Shown here one piece after another: positions 1 to 8,161 of a stretch of DNA of 64,000 nt. This DNA is from Vulcanisaeta moutnovskia 768-28. Its GTDB lineage: Archaea > Thermoproteota > Thermoprotei > Thermoproteales > Thermocladiaceae. Position 1 is the stretch's first letter. Every line of letters begins with the position of its first letter. Position numbers and translations under genes: made by a program. The stretch covers positions 558,001 to 622,000 of the forward strand of contig NC_015151.1 of assembly GCF_000190315.1 (NCBI RefSeq). The letters are read 5' to 3'. A model generated the notes under the pieces. It ran no database searches. It was given only the letters and a program-made list of their open reading frames with translations, and had not been told where the DNA came from.

Positions 1-914
1 TCATTCCTTAACTTAATCGGCCCATTATTAACAATGACAAGCCTAGATGCACCTCCCAACTGCACATTCATTAACCTATCAACTATGGACTTATCGAAGT
101 ATTCCTTACCAACCAGGTTAATCAATGTATTTATTGGGCTGGCGGTGGATAATACGGCCCTCGCCTCAATCCTCCTTCCATCATCAGTCAACACGCCCCT
201 AACCCTACCACTATCAACAATTACCTTCTTAACGCCCAGGCCAAGCACGACCTTAGCGCCAGCCCTCAGAACAGCATTGTATAGTTCATGCGCGAAGACT
301 TGAATGCCAACCTCGCCGTTCTTGGCAGGAAACCACCAATCAGTGTCGGGGTTGTAATAACCAATCATGAAAGCCGGCTGATCCAGGTACGGCTCGAATA
401 TGAACATATCCCAAAACTCCCTGGGCAAATATTGACTAAGGAATTCCCAACCCTTTGACCTAATGAACTCGCTCAACACAGGGTCATTTAGTAGTTCCTC
501 CTTACTTGGTGGATTCAATCTGTATAGATATTTACGTAATGCCCTATGAAAGTCCATAATCTTGTTCCACATGGCCCTTAGGTTATCGCCGAGACCCCAC
601 CTATTAAATTCGCGAATCCTATCCTCAAGGCTTCTCCACCATCTGACCAACTCACTGCCCTTAACATATACCGCAATTGGCTCAGGCTTATACTGCTCAA
701 TACCTATTCCCAACTCACTCATTAGGTCATTGGGTATTAGACCAAGTACGTACGCGCCAATGGGCACCTCAATACCACTAATCACGTGATAGCCAGCCAT
801 ACCTCCTGGCCATGTTACATGGTCTATCACCAGTACGTCTAATCCTGCCTTAGCCAATACTATACTAGCAATTAATCCATTATGCCCTGCGCCAATTACT
901 ATAACATCAACCAC
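1..914 (-). CDS. FAD-dependent oxidoreductase, phytoene desaturase-like (3' end outside window)
   Basis: Reading the minus strand from a GTG at 914 gives about 304 residues that stay open to the window edge, so the C-terminus is missing. The protein opens with a Rossmann dinucleotide-binding motif, VIVIGAGHNG (GxGxxG at residues 8-13). This is followed by the WPGGMAGYH segment and a later VLSTASP segment, typical of the CrtI/amine-oxidase flavoprotein superfamily. A T/A-rich box near 931-940 lies about 25 bp upstream of the GTG, which fits a leaderless transcript. The family covers carotenoid desaturases and uncharacterised NAD(P)/FAD oxidoreductases. No carotenoid genes are in view, so the substrate cannot be assigned. 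Confidence 0.8.
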   Translation of the reverse strand, partial: MVDVIVIGAGHNGLIASIVLAKAGLDVLVIDHVTWPGGMAGYHVISGIEVPIGAYVLGLIPNDLMSELGIGIEQYKPEPIAVYVKGSELVRWWRSLEDRIREFNRWGLGDNLRAMWNKIMDFHRALRKYLYRLNPPSKEELLNDPVLSEFIRSKGWEFLSQYLPREFWDMFIFEPYLDQPAFMIGYYNPDTDWWFPAKNGEVGIQVFAHELYNAVLRAGAKVVLGLGVKKVIVDSGRVRGVLTDDGRRIEARAVLSTASPINTLINLVGKEYFDKSIVDRLMNVQLGGASRLVIVNNGPIKLRN

Positions 915-944
915 AATTTGTAGTAATTAGGATTTTTAATTAAC

Positions 945-1928
945 TTAACTAAGGAATTCCTCATAATGCCTCACATACATTCTTAATGACTCGGGTACCT
1001 TTATTGCAAGTGCTGCGGCGCCTATTATGCCAATGTCATCGCCGAATTTCGTGAAATCAATACGCGCTGGCTTAACTGCCACGTACTCCCTTAGATACTT
1101 TTCAATTCCTATTCTAAATAAATCCACATTATTAAGAGCCATAGAACCGCCTAGTACTATTAATTCCGGGTCATATGCATTCATTACATTAGCCAAACCA
1201 ACTGCATGGACTCTCATTAAGTAATTATCGATGAAATCCCTAGCAAGTTCATCACCATCATAGTATGCTTGGAATATCTCCTCAGTACTTACATGCTCAC
1301 CTCTAACGAGTTTTTCATAAATTCTTGACTTGTAGGACTTATTCTTAATGAATTCATTAATAACCCTCGGTATATTAGCGCCCGAGCCAAGGCCTTCCCA
1401 ATGGCCATATCCACCACAACCGCATTGAATCCTTGAGTTTATGTCAATAACTATATGCCCGACTTCGTGGGCATTACCATCTTTACCAACGAGTAGATGC
1501 CCATCAACTATTACGCCAGCACCAATTCCAGTGCTAAAGGTTATGTAAACCAGGTTATTAATGCCCTTCCCAATACCGAATAGGTATTCACCCCAAACAG
1601 CGGCCATAGCATCATTACCTAGAATCACCGTTACCTTAAACTCCCTAATTATTGGTTCCACAAGCTTAAACCTCTTGATGGGCGCATTGGGTGCCCAGGG
1701 AACAATGCCCTTACTTAGATCTAAAGGTCCAATTGAGCCAATGCCTATACCATCAATATGAATACCATTAGTTAGCTCCTTTATTGACTTTATAATTACG
1801 TTTGCTACAGTATTCTCATCGCCACTCACAGGTTGTCTAATCTTTACCTTATTAATGACGCTACCATCCTCGCGTATTAAACCAATTCTTATGTACGTTG
1901 CGCCAACATCAACTCCCACATAAACCAT
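945..1928 (-). CDS. ROK-family sugar kinase (archaeal ATP-dependent hexokinase/glucokinase)
   Basis: A 327-residue protein with the ROK fold: phosphate-1 motif DVGATYIRIG at residues 8-17, a second ATP motif TFSTGIGAGV, and the zinc-site stretch HEVGHIV...CGCGGYGHWE. The third Cys of the usual CxCGxxGCxE is His here, which could still bind zinc. Size and motifs match the broad-specificity hexokinases of Thermoproteus and Aeropyrum, which phosphorylate glucose at the entry to the modified Embden-Meyerhof route. GAPN of that route lies 10 kb away. The gene is monocistronic by appearance. Kinase assignment is firm; glucose as the main substrate is inferred. Confidence 0.85.
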   Translation of the reverse strand: MVYVGVDVGATYIRIGLIREDGSVINKVKIRQPVSGDENTVANVIIKSIKELTNGIHIDGIGIGSIGPLDLSKGIVPWAPNAPIKRFKLVEPIIREFKVTVILGNDAMAAVWGEYLFGIGKGINNLVYITFSTGIGAGVIVDGHLLVGKDGNAHEVGHIVIDINSRIQCGCGGYGHWEGLGSGANIPRVINEFIKNKSYKSRIYEKLVRGEHVSTEEIFQAYYDGDELARDFIDNYLMRVHAVGLANVMNAYDPELIVLGGSMALNNVDLFRIGIEKYLREYVAVKPARIDFTKFGDDIGIIGAAALAIKVPESLRMYVRHYEEFLS

Positions 1929-2023
1929 ATAAGTTCTTCGATAAAAATCTCCGTTTTTAAGTTATTATATGGATCATAATTGATGGGTTTATAAAGGGTG
2001 ATTAATTAATTCCTTAAATATTT

Positions 2024-2782
2024 ATGGTTAAATTAGTCATAAGGCCCATAGCAGATGTCGTAAGTGAAGACGAGATTAGGAGAAAAATGGAGGAGCACAT
2101 AAACGAAATGTTGAGGAGTGCCCAGGCCATTGGTGATGACTTATTTCTCATAGACAGAGCCACAGGCAGGGCTACACCCTCCTTCTTCAGTAATGATTGC
2201 TTTGTTAAGTCATTAATAAAGTTGAGGTTTGGAACCATAACCAATATGGAAGGTATAAGGAATTTGGCGAGAGGTAAAGCAATTCATGATCTTTATCAGG
2301 AGTGGTTTAAGATTGCTAATCCCAGGGTTCATGTGGAAGTTGAAAGTGGTATAGAGACCGTGGATACATCAGGTAGGGCTGACATTGTGTATATGAGGGA
2401 GTTTGATGGTGAGGAGATTTGGGGATTAATTGAGTTAAAGAGTTCGTGGAATCTAAATGAGGATAGAGAAAAAAGGTATCTTAAGCAAATAGTTTCCTAT
2501 GCATTAATGCTTGAGGAGGCGGGCATAACCATTAGGGAGGCGTACCTGGTGACCATGAAGGATGTCAAGTCACTACCTATAAATAAAATAAGGAAGGAGA
2601 ACCAAAATGTCTTGGTGGAACTCAAGACAATGGAAACATACCAGGGTTGGCCTATGGAACCTCCAGATCCATTATTATGTACTAAGTGCGAGCTAAGACC
2701 CATATGTATTACATATGCCATCTATAGGGGTAATAAAGTCATTATAGGTTCAGGTAATATTAATAATAATGTTGACCGATAA
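2024..2782 (+). CDS. Cas4-like / RecB-type PD-(D/E)XK nuclease with Fe-S cysteines
   Basis: A 252-residue protein with the Cas4 (DUF83) signature. A lone N-terminal Cys59 and a C-terminal Cys cluster (219, 222, 228) could ligate a 4Fe-4S cluster. The nuclease core is GRAD at 117-120, ELK at 137-139, and QIVSYA at 155-160 (the QhxxY motif). The family includes 5'-3' DNA exonucleases that work in CRISPR adaptation or in repair. No CRISPR array or cas1/cas2 is present in the window, so a stand-alone repair or genome-maintenance role is more likely than adaptation. A TATA-like box (ggtttataaaggg) sits about 30 bp upstream of the ATG. Confidence 0.8.
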   Translation: MVKLVIRPIADVVSEDEIRRKMEEHINEMLRSAQAIGDDLFLIDRATGRATPSFFSNDCFVKSLIKLRFGTITNMEGIRNLARGKAIHDLYQEWFKIANPRVHVEVESGIETVDTSGRADIVYMREFDGEEIWGLIELKSSWNLNEDREKRYLKQIVSYALMLEEAGITIREAYLVTMKDVKSLPINKIRKENQNVLVELKTMETYQGWPMEPPDPLLCTKCELRPICITYAIYRGNKVIIGSGNINNNVDR

Positions 2783-2815
2783 TATTTATTAATAATCATT
2801 AAGTGAGTAAAACCA

Positions 2816-3250
2816 ATGTCACTAATAACAAAGATATTGGTGGGCTTTGATGGATCGAAGGCTGGAGAAAAGGCACTGGACTACGCAATAAATATCGCGA
2901 AGACCTTCAATGCTAAGCTTTACATACTTCATGTTATTGAGGAGGGAAAAATCGCCGTAGCACCTGATTCTTCGATGTACCCTGCTTTAATAGAAACAAT
3001 GGAGAGACAGGGCAGAGATTTACTAAGTAAGGCTGTTGATCGCGCTAAAAGTCTCGGTGTTAATGCAGAGGGACTACTTGAGGTAGGTACTGATGCTGCT
3101 GACACTATAATAAGCATTGCTAATAATCTAAATGTGGATCTTATTATTGTTGGTTCGAGAGGATTAAAGGGATTGACTAGGTTCCTACTCGGCTCTGTAT
3201 CTGAAAAAGTAGTTAGGTACGCCAATAAACCTGTTCTTGTTATTCATTGA
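2816..3250 (+). CDS. Universal stress protein, UspA family
   Basis: A 144-residue single UspA domain. It begins ILVGFDGSKAGEKALDYA and ends with the ATP-binding signature G-2X-G-9X-GS, seen as GSRGLKGLTRFLLGS followed by the final strand KPVLVIH. The length is normal for one domain. It follows the Cas4-like gene by 33 bp and precedes the MscS-like gene by 47 bp on the same strand, so the three may be co-transcribed. ATP-binding UspA proteins are small cytosolic nucleotide-sensing proteins; the specific target here is unknown. Confidence 0.88.
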   Translation: MSLITKILVGFDGSKAGEKALDYAINIAKTFNAKLYILHVIEEGKIAVAPDSSMYPALIETMERQGRDLLSKAVDRAKSLGVNAEGLLEVGTDAADTIISIANNLNVDLIIVGSRGLKGLTRFLLGSVSEKVVRYANKPVLVIH

Positions 3251-3297
3251 AATAAGGTTAGGCTTAAATGCGTAATTAACACAGTGATATTGTAATT

Positions 3298-4116
3298 ATG
3301 GCAATAATAATTAATGCAGTCAATGTAAGCAATATAGGCAGTGGAGTAAGTAGGGTGGGTGGTTTAGTCCCAACTTGGGTTTGGGATACTATTGTAGTTA
3401 TTGTGGTTGCTGTAGCCATATACTTCGTACTTGATTACGTATTTGATAAGTTGGTTAGAGCTGTTGTGAAACTCTCGAGAAAGGGTGATGTTGAGAACGC
3501 GAGATTTATTTTTAGAATAATGCTGATAGTGACTATACTATCGGCCATAGCCTACGTCTATAAGCAATACCTAATAGTTGGTTCATTACTCATTGTTGTC
3601 GCGGTAATCCTAATACTAGGCACTAGGCCAATCATTGAGGAGTACTTCACGGGTAAGCTCAGTAGGCTTATTAAGGATTATTCATTAGATGTTGGGGATC
3701 ACGTCGAGGTCATGGGAATTAAGGGTTATATAATTAAGCAGACATCAATGGGCTTTATAGTTAGGAGTTCACGTAACGAGTTAATATACGTACCATACAC
3801 ACTCGTACTAAAGAACGTAATTAGAAAGGTACCACCTGCTGAGGGTATTGAGGTTAGGATACCATTTAAGGCCCCTAAGGATGGATTGCTCATTGATGAT
3901 CTACGCAAGGAACTCACCGATTACATGGAGGAACTGGGTATTGAAGATCCTCATGTTGATGTTGCTGCAATTGAGGATAAGTACGTGGAGTTAATGGCTA
4001 GGGGCACCTATAAGGACTTGAGGACTATAGATGATGTTAGGTATTCCATACTTAATAAAGCATTTGAATTATCAATGGAATTGAGAAAGAGATATAGCGT
4101 CAGAAGTAATGAATAA
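3298..4116 (+). CDS. MscS-like small-conductance mechanosensitive channel
   Basis: A 272-residue membrane protein with about three transmembrane segments (roughly residues 28-50, 70-90, 92-110). The cytoplasmic beta domain follows, recognisable from VGDHVEVMGIKGYI...TSMGFIVRS...ELIYVPYTLVLKNVI, which parallels the MscS GxVxxIxxxxT...xxxxIPN core. The canonical Asn of IPN is replaced (VPYT). The C-terminal alpha/beta tail is short. It probably acts as an osmotic safety valve or ion channel in the cytoplasmic membrane. It is adjacent to a UspA gene and converges on a TrkA-like K+ regulator, which hints at an ion/osmotic stress neighbourhood. Confidence 0.75.
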   Translation: MAIIINAVNVSNIGSGVSRVGGLVPTWVWDTIVVIVVAVAIYFVLDYVFDKLVRAVVKLSRKGDVENARFIFRIMLIVTILSAIAYVYKQYLIVGSLLIVVAVILILGTRPIIEEYFTGKLSRLIKDYSLDVGDHVEVMGIKGYIIKQTSMGFIVRSSRNELIYVPYTLVLKNVIRKVPPAEGIEVRIPFKAPKDGLLIDDLRKELTDYMEELGIEDPHVDVAAIEDKYVELMARGTYKDLRTIDDVRYSILNKAFELSMELRKRYSVRSNE

Positions 4117-4125
4117 CCTCTGGTC

Positions 4126-4788
4126 CTACTTACTCGATAGGTCATTTATTAATCTATTAACGTCCTCCAAAGAACCAACAATTACTAACTCATTATCCCC
4201 CTCAATAACATAGTCATTACTTGGCTTAATTAAGCCATTAAGCGTTATTATATATGGTATTGCAACACCGTAATTATTAACTATGTAACTAATGGATTTG
4301 CCTATTAATTGTGAATCGCCACTAACCCTAACTATTGTGAATGTAAGGTTTGTCGAAGTATCTGTAAATAGGGCTCTAGTTAGGCCTTTCATGATCAATG
4401 ATTCCACGTTCTTCGTTATTAAATCCTCAACACTTAATGTCATGCTTATATTTAACTCCTTAAATAAATCCTCATTATCCTTATTATTAACCCTGGCAAT
4501 TATTAATGGAACGCCCTTTCCCTTGGCAATACTACATGCTTTATAATTTAATTCATCATTATCTGACAAAGCCAGGAAAAGCTCAGCCTTATCAATACCA
4601 ACCTCATTTAGGACATCCTCACTACTTGGATCACCTCTATATACTAACGCTGATGATTTAAGCGCCTTAAATGCCCTTGAGCAAGCATCATCGTTTGAAT
4701 CAACGATCATCACTTCGTACTTATCCATGAGTGTTTTAGCCACGTTAATACTAACGTTGTTGGCTCCAATAATTATTGCAATCCTCAA
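4126..4788 (-). CDS. TrkA-family (RCK/KTN) K+ transport regulatory protein
   Basis: A 220-residue protein with an N-terminal Rossmann RCK domain: MRIAIIIGANNVSINVAKTL at the start, then the acidic beta2 end VDSND, and GDPSSEDVLNEVGIDKAELFLAL typical of TrkA-N. A TrkA-C-like domain follows (about residues 140-217). In the first motif the usual GxGxxG is altered (GANNVS), so nucleotide specificity is uncertain. Such proteins gate K+ channels or transporters in response to NAD(H) or ATP. No Trk membrane subunit is adjacent. It converges on the MscS-like gene with a 9-bp gap. Confidence 0.78.
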   Translation of the reverse strand: MRIAIIIGANNVSINVAKTLMDKYEVMIVDSNDDACSRAFKALKSSALVYRGDPSSEDVLNEVGIDKAELFLALSDNDELNYKACSIAKGKGVPLIIARVNNKDNEDLFKELNISMTLSVEDLITKNVESLIMKGLTRALFTDTSTNLTFTIVRVSGDSQLIGKSISYIVNNYGVAIPYIITLNGLIKPSNDYVIEGDNELVIVGSLEDVNRLINDLSSK

Positions 4789-4853
4789 TATTAATCACCG
4801 ACCACGTAACCTAAGCGAGAGCCATTTAAATTCATTATTACTTATCACAAACC

Positions 4854-5243
4854 GTGGTCTTAAGGGAGTGGGTGGAGCTTGTTAAGGATGGGTTGAAATA
4901 CTCATACGCACCATACAGCGGGGTTAAGGTAAGTGCATTGGCCATAACACCAGATGGTAAGGTATATAGAGGGGTAAACGTTGAGAACGCATCTCTTGGA
5001 CTCACGGTATGCGCAGAGAGGGTTGCCATATTCAATGCAGTGTCAAATGGCGAGAGGAAAATTAAGACGATAGTACTGACCTCAAACCTAGATAAGCCAA
5101 TATATCCCTGCGGAGCTTGTCTCCAAGTAATGAGTGAGTTCGGTGTTGAGGAGGTGATTATTGTTCATGGAGATAAGGTGATAAGGCATAACCTCAGTGA
5201 GTTGTTCCCAAATCCATTTAGTGATTGGAGAAGGCGTGATTGA
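4854..5243 (+). CDS. cdd: Cytidine deaminase
   Basis: A 129-residue homotetrameric-type cytidine deaminase of the pyrimidine salvage pathway. The catalytic zinc site is complete: CAE at residues 53-55 (Cys ligand plus proton-shuttling Glu) and PCGAC at 85-89 (two Cys ligands). NVEN at 42-45 supplies substrate-ribose contacts. The start is a GTG at 4854; no in-frame ATG precedes the conserved region. It is divergent from the TrkA-like gene and is followed by a convergent Zn-ribbon gene 16 bp downstream. Confidence 0.92.
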   Translation: MVLREWVELVKDGLKYSYAPYSGVKVSALAITPDGKVYRGVNVENASLGLTVCAERVAIFNAVSNGERKIKTIVLTSNLDKPIYPCGACLQVMSEFGVEEVIIVHGDKVIRHNLSELFPNPFSDWRRRD

Positions 5244-5259
5244 GTAATTAATTAAATAT

Positions 5260-5472
5260 TTATGGACCCTCAAAACCACAGACCGGGCATTTGTATGGGT
5301 TTCCTGTTCTTCTGCAGTGTTCACATCTCCATATCTCGGCTTTACCGCAGTTAGGACATAGGAAGTGCGATGCTCTCTCGTAGGGTTTAATAGGCTTACC
5401 ACATGAACTACATACTGGCACGGTCGGTCCATGAAGCGCTGGTCTTGGCCTCTCAACTCTAGGTATCGCCAT
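5260..5472 (-). CDS. Small Zn-ribbon protein (HVO_2753-like, translation-associated family)
   Basis: A 70-residue protein with four Cys pairs: CSSC, CPNC, CEHC and CPVC, with the family-typical run [22 protein letters not shown] at the C-terminus. This two-zinc-finger architecture is a conserved archaeal family annotated as zinc-ribbon RNA-binding protein involved in translation. Binding to RNA is family knowledge and is not proved by this sequence. Monocistronic, convergent with cdd. Confidence 0.85.
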   Translation of the reverse strand: MAIPRVERPRPALHGPTVPVCSSCGKPIKPYERASHFLCPNCGKAEIWRCEHCRRTGNPYKCPVCGFEGP

Positions 5473-5568
5473 TAAGTATTTCGTGGAATTACCACTAATT
5501 TAAATATTTCTATAACGTCATTAATGCGTGAGTAATCCTTAATAAATCCGGGTACTTATGACAACGAG

Positions 5569-6435
5569 ATGGACATTAATAAGGCAATAGACATTGCAAT
5601 ACTTACGCTGGTGATTGTATTGGCCGCAGTACTGACGTACTTTATGCTAGTGAAAATAATAGCACCACCATCAAGGTTACATAGTGGGGTTACAATAATA
5701 ACGTCAACCTATGAAGGTATAAATGCATGGCCACCATATTTTCAATTAATTAACTCATCAGTAGTTTATAACACGTTTAAGAATTACAGCCTAGTTTATG
5801 GACCTAACACAGCACCAATTAAGGTATTAATACTATATAATCCAGTCATGCCTCCTGCAACGAATTTCACAGTTACTAATGCTAATTATATAATTAATAC
5901 CTCAGAGGAGGGGCTTGTTCAGTATGAGATTGCGTTTAACGTATATTCATATATGAGCGCTATGTCAGCATCACCATTAACCACTGCCGAGACCAACGTA
6001 GCATCCGTAGCTTACTGCCTATACTTTAATTCAACTAATAGTGATAATGCATTGCTTTTCCTTAGTGAGGTTGGCTCAATAATAGGTTCAAATACGAGTA
6101 ATGTGGCTAATTTTACAAGTACAGCGTCAATACAGGAGATACTTAATAAACTAGGTATTAATATCAATGCCACTGAGTGCGTAAATAAGTATGAAACATA
6201 TGTTATGAATTACCAAAGACTCATTGGTTACGTCCTTGTTCTATACTATGTACCTCCGTTTTTAACGCCAACGCCTCTTACGTATGAGATTCCCATAAAC
6301 TCACCAGTACTATTCATGCTTGGTTATAATTCAATGACTGGTGCTTATGATGATACTATTAACAACATTCAATTACCAATATTCGTGCAAAACCTAATGA
6401 CCCAGAAATTCATTTATCAGAACCTAAATGGTTAG
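5569..6435 (+). CDS. Membrane-anchored extracellular protein, possible DsbA/thioredoxin-like fold without CxxC
   Basis: A 288-residue protein with one N-terminal transmembrane anchor (about residues 8-30) and an Asn/Ser/Thr-rich extracellular part with many N-x-S/T sequons. The segment APIKVLILYNPVMPPATNF (about residues 85-103) lines up with the start of DsbA-type thioredoxins (APxxIxxFxDYxCPYCxxF), but both catalytic Cys positions are lost. A long helical insert follows and then LGINI..TECV..YETYV, which resembles the DsbA C-terminal LGxDxxxFxxC region. The fold assignment is inference from pattern. It overlaps the convergent SpoIIM-like gene by 4 bp. Confidence 0.6.
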   Translation: MDINKAIDIAILTLVIVLAAVLTYFMLVKIIAPPSRLHSGVTIITSTYEGINAWPPYFQLINSSVVYNTFKNYSLVYGPNTAPIKVLILYNPVMPPATNFTVTNANYIINTSEEGLVQYEIAFNVYSYMSAMSASPLTTAETNVASVAYCLYFNSTNSDNALLFLSEVGSIIGSNTSNVANFTSTASIQEILNKLGININATECVNKYETYVMNYQRLIGYVLVLYYVPPFLTPTPLTYEIPINSPVLFMLGYNSMTGAYDDTINNIQLPIFVQNLMTQKFIYQNLNG

Positions 6436-7001
6436 CTAATAATCCTACTTATTAAGCCCTTCAATGTGATTATTTCGAAATACTCAACATTAGCTGCTAT
6501 GTAAAGTAAAACCACTGAAATTAAGTAATAAATGATCAATGCCGTAATATCACCTCTACTAATGTGCCTTCCTCTACGTAGCGCATTAATGATGTCTCTT
6601 GTAAAGGTTAGTGACCCCGTTGTGGAGAAGGCATATGCAAGGAGCTCTATAATGCCGTGTGGAAAGAACATCGTAATGAATAGAGATAGGACGAGCCCTA
6701 TTATGGAATTAATTGCATATGCAACGTAAACACCCAGTATGAAACCGGTCATTGCCAATGCAAGTACAAAGAAAAACGGACCAATCACGGGTATCGCCAT
6801 TAACGTGTCTATTTCAAGATTATGAAGAAAAATATAATTCGGTCCCAAATCTACTGTGCTTATTAATTCATTCCTTAATGACCCAATTATCGACTGACCT
6901 ATAAACAAGGGACCCACGTAAAAACCCATTATAGATAGAAATACTAATATTAGTAATTCAATTACATAGATCAAGACAACCCTCCTAATGCTTATTGCCA
7001 C
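6432..7001 (-). CDS. SpoIIM-like (DUF95) integral membrane protein
   Basis: A 189-residue protein with about five transmembrane segments. The hallmark P-H-G-x-x-E-x-x-A motif of the SpoIIM/DUF95 family is present as FPHGIIELLAYAFS near residue 115, followed by a loop with a basic patch (ALRRGRHISRGD). In bacteria SpoIIM works in peptidoglycan remodelling at the septum; archaeal homologues have no established function. Convergent and overlapping by 4 bp with the secreted DsbA-like gene. Confidence 0.75.
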   Translation of the reverse strand: MAISIRRVVLIYVIELLILVFLSIMGFYVGPLFIGQSIIGSLRNELISTVDLGPNYIFLHNLEIDTLMAIPVIGPFFFVLALAMTGFILGVYVAYAINSIIGLVLSLFITMFFPHGIIELLAYAFSTTGSLTFTRDIINALRRGRHISRGDITALIIYYLISVVLLYIAANVEYFEIITLKGLISRIIS

Positions 7002-7070
7002 AAAACATCACTTTACTAAAATGTAAGAAGAGGCCAAAAATAAGGGTTTGGGTCTGTTTAGTGCTTACTG

Positions 7071-7290
7071 TTAATTAGCGGTGCTTGAAAATACCGTCCT
7101 CATCCCTTCATTTTTGTCTCTCCCCCTTGGGTTTAACTCAGGCATACTCGTATGTGCTTGGATGGCACGTATGTGAATATTCATTGCACAAACTGTGTCA
7201 CTATTTGTAATGAATCCGCATTTTGGGTGGTGGGGCTAGTTTCATTATTCGCCTTACTTAATTCAGCATTGGCATAGAGCACCAATAAGC
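7071..7290 (-). pseudogene. tnpB (remnant): Decayed 3' end of a TnpB-type (IS200/IS605 orfB) gene
   Basis: On the minus strand, codons from 7235 to a TAA at 7071 read HHPKCGFITNSDTVCAMNIH... then MPELNPRGRD. This is the second half of the TnpB C-terminal zinc ribbon (CPKCGF.TDRDTV.AMNI) and the usual Pro/Asn/Arg tail. Upstream, the open frame is broken by a TAG at 7236-7238. The preceding stretch reads ELSKANNETSP in another frame, as expected for the linker between the two CxxC pairs. The first Cys pair and the RuvC core are gone. No element ends are visible here. It is a dead fossil. Confidence 0.6.
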
Positions 7291-7472
7291 GTAAACTCAA
7301 TAATCATAATCAGCTTAGTGCTTCCTAGCCATGAATTATTAGTTAAATTACGTAAAGGAGGGAGGGTCTATTAAAATCTGCGTTCAAATCCCTCGTCATC
7401 GTTCAGTACATCCCTCCTGTCTTCATTACATGATAAATGCCATGTATAATACTTAAGCCTTACTTATCAAAT
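7291..7472. other. Gene-free intergenic stretch with one inverted repeat
   Basis: No supportable ORF. The only structure seen is a 7-bp perfect inverted repeat, GGAGGGA at 7357-7363 and TCCCTCC at 7411-7417, separated by 47 nt. Near 7440-7470 the AT-rich DNA presumably carries the 3' flank of the ATPase subunit D gene. Confidence 0.4.
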
Positions 7473-8102
7473 TTAACGTCTGCCCAATGTCTCAAGAAGC
7501 CTACTAATCACTATTCTTCTAACAAACTCCTCACGTTCATCCTCATCAAGCTTGAGTCTGACGAATTTAGAACTCTCGACTATTCTGGGCAATAGTACAT
7601 TATCTATTGCATTTACCATTCTCTGGTACTCCCTAACCCTAGCAAGTAATGTGTAGAATAGGCTCTCTAGGTTCATCATATCTGAAATAACCTTGAAATT
7701 ACTGTAAATGCCGTATAAGGCACTATCAAGTTCAGGCGGTATTGCGAAGATTCCATAATTAGGACTTGATACACCCCTGAACTCAAGACCTCTGAATTTA
7801 AGACCCTCCATCACGATATCCATGAACTCCACATCGACTGATGGCTTTATGACCTCACTTAACTTGCCATAATCCTCAATGCTCATTTTCGATATAGCCG
7901 CCCTAAGCATTAATGACACCTTACTCAGCTCATCGTAAACACTTTTCCTAGAACTCTCGAGCTTAGGTATTATCGCCCTAATCCTCTGTATTGTTGCATT
8001 CCTCGCATCCTCCACAGTCTTCTTAATACCCCTGTACAGTCTCTCTTGATTTCTAAGTCTCAATAGGGTTAGCCTTGATGGTATTGGTCTCTCAAAGGCC
8101 AC
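7473..8102 (-). CDS. atpD: A/V-type ATP synthase subunit D
   Basis: A 209-residue protein, normal for the archaeal central-stalk subunit D. It starts with PSRLTLLRLRNQERL and forms long antiparallel coiled-coil helices at both ends. The conserved NAIDNVLLPRI near residue 163 precedes the terminal LDEDEREEFVRR helix. It rotates inside the A3B3 head, transmitting force between ATP hydrolysis/synthesis and the membrane ring. It stands alone here without other atp genes, as seen when archaeal ATPase genes are scattered. It is divergent from the GTPase operon. Confidence 0.88.
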   Translation of the reverse strand: MAFERPIPSRLTLLRLRNQERLYRGIKKTVEDARNATIQRIRAIIPKLESSRKSVYDELSKVSLMLRAAISKMSIEDYGKLSEVIKPSVDVEFMDIVMEGLKFRGLEFRGVSSPNYGIFAIPPELDSALYGIYSNFKVISDMMNLESLFYTLLARVREYQRMVNAIDNVLLPRIVESSKFVRLKLDEDEREEFVRRIVISRLLETLGRR

Positions 8103-8161
8103 GTAATTAGGGAACGTTTTATATTTTTAAACATTATTACATAGGCGTTAAGGTTTAGTAG

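Noticed and set aside
34-303. Plus-strand open frame at the window start
   Set aside because: Antisense shadow of the truncated FAD oxidoreductase, whose motifs are clear on the minus strand.
2024-2782. Cas4-like gene as evidence of a CRISPR locus
   Set aside because: No repeat-spacer array, cas1, cas2 or effector genes were seen anywhere in the window; stand-alone Cas4-like nucleases are common in archaea.
7381-7395. tRNA T-loop-like string gttcaaatccc
   Set aside because: No flanking 5-bp stem, no acceptor pairing and no anticodon arm can be folded around it.
7350-7435. C/D-box-like pattern on the minus strand (CTGA directly followed by ACGATGA)
   Set aside because: The box order lacks any spacer between D' and C', there is no good D box at the right distance, and the C box is imperfect.
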